DNA of 52,200 nucleotides from contig JAHFKN010000001.1 of NCBI GenBank assembly GCA_023245355.1, positions 332,596 to 384,795 on the forward strand. The letters run 5' to 3'. A program made the translations under genes and the position numbers. The notes beneath the pieces are model-generated. The model searched no databases. It was not told the origin of the DNA and worked only from the letters and a program-made list of their open reading frames with translations. Source of the stretch: Candidatus Gottesmanbacteria bacterium (GTDB taxonomy: Bacteria > Patescibacteriota > Microgenomatia > UBA10105 > UBA927). Shown here in pieces: positions 48,301 to 52,200 of this stretch (the first letter of the stretch is position 1; every line of letters begins with the position of its first letter).

Positions 48301-49049
48301 TACAGTTTCCCCTGTTTGACTAATTCGGCAACCTGGATATTTGCCTGTAATAATTCGTCGTGCGACGTGCCTGCATCCACCCACCAGTCTATCGTTTCAC
48401 AAAGAAGCGACTGCTCTTTGAGGTAGATATTGTTAAGATCCGTCACTTCGAGTTGTCCGCGTGCGGACGGCTCAAGATTCCGGGTGAAATCAAACACCCG
48501 CTGATCATAGACATAGATTCCCGTCTGCGCGACATCGGATTTGGGATTCTCCGGTTTTTCCTCGATGCTCAGCACTTTTCCGTCTTTATCCATTTCTATG
48601 ACTCCGTACTGTTGCGCCAGTTTCTCTCGGCGCACCCCGAATACCATGGCTCCCTTTTTGTCCCGTTCCAGCACCGATTCAAACCGGGCTATAGAGGCGG
48701 TGAGATCGAAGTTAAATATATTGTCTCCCAGGATAACCAAAATCGGCTCTTTGCGGGCAAATTCTTCCGCAAGCTTGAGTCCGTCCGCAATTCCTCCGGT
48801 AGGATTCTGCTGAATTGCGTAATAGAGGCGCAAACCGAATTCTTCTCCGGACAAAAGCAAATTGGCGAAATCCCCGACATGTCCGCCGCTTGTGATAAGC
48901 AGCACTTCTTTGATACCGGTGCGCTTCATCATCTCCAGCGGATAATAAATCATCGGTTTGTTGTACACCGGCAGAAGATGCTTGTTGGTGACTGACGTAA
49001 GCGGCCGAAGCCTTGTGGCAAGTCCTCCGGCGAGTATGACACCTTTCAT
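48300..49049 (-). CDS. rmlA: Short-form glucose-1-phosphate thymidylyltransferase (RmlA-like)
   Basis: MKGVILAGGLATRLRPLTSVTNKHLLPVYNKPMIYYPLEMMKRTGIKEVLLI; YAIQQNPTGGIADGLKLAEEF; VILGDNIF; IEEKPENPKSDVAQTGIYVYD. 249 aa; stop/start overlap TAATG with rmlB; SD AAAGGAG upstream. Confidence 0.93.
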   Translation of the reverse strand: MKGVILAGGLATRLRPLTSVTNKHLLPVYNKPMIYYPLEMMKRTGIKEVLLITSGGHVGDFANLLLSGEEFGLRLYYAIQQNPTGGIADGLKLAEEFARKEPILVILGDNIFNFDLTASIARFESVLERDKKGAMVFGVRREKLAQQYGVIEMDKDGKVLSIEEKPENPKSDVAQTGIYVYDQRVFDFTRNLEPSARGQLEVTDLNNIYLKEQSLLCETIDWWVDAGTSHDELLQANIQVAELVKQGKL

Positions 49050-49068
49050 AGGTAAAACTCCTTTCTTC

Positions 49069-49317
49069 TTATACAGCCAATGTCATGAGCAGTACGATGG
49101 CTATCAAACCCACGAGCACATATTCTATCACAACACGGGAATGCAGATCCCCGGACAGCGCGTGATGGATAATTCCCCAGGCGACGTACGCTGCGGCCGT
49201 AATACTCCCGATAATAAGCTGCAGATTTACATTTCCCCGCGCAGACCAGAGCGTCAGGGTACCTCCGATTAAAATACAAAAAAGCACAAGCGTGTGCAGC
49301 AGATTGGTTTGTTTCAT
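49069..49317 (-). CDS. Small multi-TM membrane protein (82 aa), unknown function
   Basis: Three hydrophobic segments in MKQTNLLHTLVLFCILIGGTLTLWSARG...LIIGSITAAAYVAWGII...VVIEYVLVGLIAIVLLMTLAV; ATGA overlap with the upstream CAP gene. Confidence 0.7.
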   Translation of the reverse strand: MKQTNLLHTLVLFCILIGGTLTLWSARGNVNLQLIIGSITAAAYVAWGIIHHALSGDLHSRVVIEYVLVGLIAIVLLMTLAV

Positions 49318-50276
49318 AAGAGTGTCCCCCGTACCAAGCTCAACCCGCCGACGATAATAGTACCCAAAAACAGAATGTGCGCCAGATTATGGCCGACCAG
49401 ACGCACAACCCGTTTGCGGTTTACGACAAACGCATCCACAGCCAAAAGCCCGATCAACACCCCTACGACCACGAATGCCACGGTGCTTGTGAGGGAAGAA
49501 ATATTGATTTTCGGCGTATTTATAACCTGCTCAAACGAAGTATTGGGCACAAACGACGGGAGCAGGGCGATGACGGGATTCTGCTGTACCGGCTTTTCGG
49601 CTTCTGCCGCAGGCTCCGTAGGAACCACGGTCACCGGTTGTAACCCGGGCTCGGCTGCAGGGGCAGGGGCGGCTGCCTGTGCTTTCGGAATTTGCGCAAT
49701 CGGTGACGCATTGGTCGTACCGAACATCTGAACGACGAGCGTCGTTTCCTCACCGGACAATATACCGTTTACCACGGCAAACCCCACGTCACGGTATCCG
49801 GCTTTGACAATATTTGCCTTATGCGTCGGGCTGTTCATCCATGCGTCCACGACACCGCTGCTCGTTTGAAAATTCTTAGCCAGATTTTCTCCGGCCAGGG
49901 TATACCGGTATCCGGCTGAAATGACAAAATCCCACGGGGTTTTTCCGAGCGGACTATTATGCGCCCAGTAATTATTCGCAAACATGTCTGCAGCTTTGGC
50001 TGCTGCTGCCTGAGACAGCGCACTGTTGAGCGTCAAAGGATCCAGCCCCGCTTCTTTACGCCTGGCATTGGTCGCGTCCAGAAGCTGCTCAACCCGGATA
50101 TCCGTCGCATACCCTAAGACATCGGGCGCTTTCTCATGAAAAAACCGTATACCGAGGTTAAATACAGCCAGAAGCAACACGTACGCAAAAAGCGCTTCGT
50201 GATGAAGTGCTTTCGCGCGGTGATTGTTCCCTTCATGAGGAACTAACCAATGATGGAGCATGCGGAGTAGTCGCAT
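49314..50276 (-). CDS. CAP (SCP/PR-1) domain membrane protein
   Basis: LLDATNARRKEAGLDPLTLNSALSQAAAAKAADMFANNYWAHNSPLGKTPWDFVISAGYRYTLAGENLAKNF.TSSGVVDAWMNSPTHKANIVKAGYRDVGFAVVNG, then Ala/Pro-rich linker and two C-terminal TM segments. Confidence 0.9.
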   Translation of the reverse strand: MRLLRMLHHWLVPHEGNNHRAKALHHEALFAYVLLLAVFNLGIRFFHEKAPDVLGYATDIRVEQLLDATNARRKEAGLDPLTLNSALSQAAAAKAADMFANNYWAHNSPLGKTPWDFVISAGYRYTLAGENLAKNFQTSSGVVDAWMNSPTHKANIVKAGYRDVGFAVVNGILSGEETTLVVQMFGTTNASPIAQIPKAQAAAPAPAAEPGLQPVTVVPTEPAAEAEKPVQQNPVIALLPSFVPNTSFEQVINTPKINISSLTSTVAFVVVGVLIGLLAVDAFVVNRKRVVRLVGHNLAHILFLGTIIVGGLSLVRGTLL

Positions 50277-50333
50277 ATATCTATACTCCACCATACGGCC
50301 CCTGTCCTGCAAGTGGGTAGAGCTGATTTACTC

Positions 50334-50924
50334 TTATTTTTCGTCTTCACCCAGGATGATGACGATCTGTGTTTCGCTGTCAGAGGAACTTCTTCCCATC
50401 GATAGCGATCCTTTCCAGGTTCCTTTGGAAATCCCCTGGGTATTCATGCCGTTTGCATTAAACACGGAATCGACAGACCATCCGTTCTTTTCAAGTTCCG
50501 TTTTATAAAACTCGATCACTTTTTCCGACGTATCCGGCGTTGTCATGGTCAGCCAGAACCCGTTGCTCTTGCCGGCCTGTGCTCCGGAAAGGGAACTCGT
50601 AACCTTTGCACCCGGATATAACGGGAAATCCTTCGGAAAGGTATCCGGCACGGAGTTTGAGCCGATGTCGACTTTGGCGCCCGTTTTGCTGTCCGTAAAC
50701 GTCATCTTACCCTTTTCCAGATCCTGGATATTCGTTTTTACGCCGGTCTTGCTTTCAATCGCTTTCTCAACAATACCGGTCCCTATTTTATTGGCAAAAA
50801 ACTTCATAACAATCGTACTCCCGATTCCCAGAAGCACCAATAGAACAAGACACCCGATACCGACAAACACTAACGGGTTCGTAGATTTTTTCCCTGCGGG
50901 TTTTTCTTCCTTTTTTTCTGCCAT
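50334..50924 (-). CDS. N-terminally anchored extracellular protein of unknown function ('PLYPGA' motif domain)
   Basis: Start trimmed to MAEKKEEKPAGKKSTNPLVFVGIGCLVLLVLLGIG; PKDFPLYPGAKVTSSLSG...MTTPDTSEKVIEFYKTELEKNGW. Confidence 0.75.
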   Translation of the reverse strand: MAEKKEEKPAGKKSTNPLVFVGIGCLVLLVLLGIGSTIVMKFFANKIGTGIVEKAIESKTGVKTNIQDLEKGKMTFTDSKTGAKVDIGSNSVPDTFPKDFPLYPGAKVTSSLSGAQAGKSNGFWLTMTTPDTSEKVIEFYKTELEKNGWSVDSVFNANGMNTQGISKGTWKGSLSMGRSSSDSETQIVIILGEDEK

Positions 50925-50983
50925 ACAATTATTCCTTCCTTCCGCCAACATAATAGAGCGGAATATCGTCTTTTCTATTGGTA

Positions 50984-51319
50984 TCATGAATACGGGGGCG
51001 TCGCAAGAGTCTTTTTCCCTGCATTGCCGGCAGGCAGGCCGTTGACAGGAATAGAAAGGAGGGTACCCAGCGTATTGGCAACTGCCAGCCCGACCCGAAG
51101 ACCTGTATACGAACCGGGGCCCTGCTTTGTAGTAATTTCGGTGAGATCCGAAAATGTCAGCGCATGCTCGGAAAGCACGGATTCGATCAGCATCAGAAGC
51201 GGCTGTGTATGAGCGGTATCATGAGCCTCCCGTTTTGCGAGCATAGTCCCGTCGCAAAATAGTTCCACCAGCGCGGATTTTGAGACGGACATATCTATGT
51301 TAAGCACAATTGTTTTCAT
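50984..51319 (-). CDS. tsaB: TsaB-like t6A biosynthesis protein, N-terminal part only (111 aa)
   Basis: MKTIVLNIDMSVSKSALVELF...HTQPLLMLIESVLSEHALTFSDLTEITTKQGPGSYTGLRVGLAVANTLGTLLSIPVNG; GPGSYTGLRVG is the diagnostic TsaB motif. Confidence 0.87.
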   Translation of the reverse strand: MKTIVLNIDMSVSKSALVELFCDGTMLAKREAHDTAHTQPLLMLIESVLSEHALTFSDLTEITTKQGPGSYTGLRVGLAVANTLGTLLSIPVNGLPAGNAGKKTLATPPYS

Positions 51320-51906
51320 ATAAGCTCCGTACTCGCCAGGATAACAGCCCCCTGACGCACGATTGTAGCAGGAATCACCGCTGCGTCCACGACCGTTGAC
51401 GCGCTCCCTGCAACACAGGTTCCCGGCACGACATAATCGACATGCGCTAACAGCTCGGGATCCAAATCTTCAAAACGAAACGGTGTCGGCTTACCGTGAA
51501 AGTTTGCCGATGAACCCAATATCGGCGCGTTTGTTCCCCGTATCAGTGAAAGCGCTGTCTCATGGTCCGGCATCCGAAGACCTACGGTTTTGGTGCCTCC
51601 GCGGATAGGGGAGTAGATCCTGTTTTCATCGCAAAACGAAACGATGGTAAGCGCTCCCGGCCAATGTGTTTCCATCAAACGTCGTACAATATGATTCGGG
51701 TGAGTGAAGTAGGCGAGTGCCCGCTCAATTGAGTCCACCAATACCGGCATTGCCATCGTAACCGGGCGCTTACGCAAACGGAACAATCTATCGATACTGT
51801 CTTCCTTATCTATACGGCACCCTATACCGAATGCGGTATCGGTCGGATATACGACGATTCCCCCTTGTGTGAGTACACTGACGGCTTCGGTTATCGAATT
51901 ATCCAT
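51316..51906 (-). CDS. tsaC: L-threonylcarbamoyladenylate synthase (TsaC/Sua5/YciO family)
   Basis: GGIVVYPTDTAFGIGCRIDKEDSIDRLFRLRKRPVTMAMPVLV...HWPGALTIV...TKTVGLRMPDHETALSLIRGTNAPILGSSANFHGKPTPFRFEDL. Confidence 0.94.
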   Translation of the reverse strand: MDNSITEAVSVLTQGGIVVYPTDTAFGIGCRIDKEDSIDRLFRLRKRPVTMAMPVLVDSIERALAYFTHPNHIVRRLMETHWPGALTIVSFCDENRIYSPIRGGTKTVGLRMPDHETALSLIRGTNAPILGSSANFHGKPTPFRFEDLDPELLAHVDYVVPGTCVAGSASTVVDAAVIPATIVRQGAVILASTELI

Positions 51907-52200
51907 GTATGCTTCCTTTCAACAGATGGGTTCCGTCTTTTTGTGTTTCAAACCGGACATCGACATGCGTACCCGGCAGCAACCCGCCCAAACGTTCCGG
52001 CCACTCGATGACGACCAGCGATTCTGATTCATTGACCATATCGGCAAATCCGACCGCAATTGCATCCTCGGGTGTATGCGTCCGGTATAAATCCATATGG
52101 TAAAAAAATCCCTGCCGGGCCGGAATTTCATGACGTCGTACAATGATAAATGTAGGGGAGAGAAGCCGGGTAGTTATCCCTATGCCTTTTGCCAGTCCCT
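51899..52200 (-). CDS. tsaE: Partial TsaE (tRNA t6A ATPase), N-terminus beyond right edge
   Basis: Minus-strand translation from the edge: GLAKGIGITTRLLSPTFIIVRRHEIPARQGFFYHMDLYRTHTPEDAIAVGFADMVNESESLVVIEWPERLGGLLP; SPTF and H-DLYR...EWPERL match TsaE. The ORF track starts at an internal Met. Confidence 0.9.
   Translation of the reverse strand, partial: GLAKGIGITTRLLSPTFIIVRRHEIPARQGFFYHMDLYRTHTPEDAIAVGFADMVNESESLVVIEWPERLGGLLPGTHVDVRFETQKDGTHLLKGSIHG

Noticed and set aside
48360-48995. 211-aa plus-strand ORF
   Set aside because: Antisense to rmlA, which is unambiguous.
1-52200. Alternative genetic code (TGA as Gly, code 25)
   Set aside because: Well-defined proteins end at TGA with coupled ATGA starts, so TGA functions as a stop.
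1-52200. CRISPR arrays, tandem repeats, tRNA or rRNA genes, prophage or intact transposases
   Set aside because: Looked for regularly spaced repeats, cloverleaf-like segments and transposase motifs; none supported.

Overview
The window looks like a gene-dense cell-envelope glycosylation locus from a bacterium using the standard code (TGA and TAG act as stops throughout). The style suggests a Patescibacteria/CPR-like genome, but that is inference. I support 40 protein-coding genes, 2 of them cut by the window edges and missing or truncated in the ORF track. About 20 are large polytopic GT-C-type or YfhO/PTPS-related membrane glycosyltransferases, falling into a few paralogous families: five DEA-IGYNAYSI GT39-like proteins, three 'WxPN' GT39-like proteins, two GT87-like proteins, four PTPS-related proteins, three YfhO-like proteins and three singletons. 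They are accompanied by GT2 enzymes, polyprenyl-P-sugar synthases (one fused to GtrA), one GT4, a Wzx-like flippase, a methyltransferase, and nucleotide-sugar genes (ugd, an rmd/gmd-like reductase, rmlA, rmlB, rmlD). The right end carries a CAP-domain protein and a tsaE-tsaC-tsaB t6A cluster. Almost everything is on the minus strand with ATGA/TAATG-type overlaps. The exception is a four-gene plus-strand island (13325-20596). It begins at a divergent promoter region and ends at a convergent junction that holds an unusual ~115-bp element rich in inverted repeats (20597-20713). That element and the expanded GT-C array are the best candidates for follow-up. No tRNA, rRNA, CRISPR array or intact transposase was seen. 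Family calls are from motif recognition only; no searches were run.
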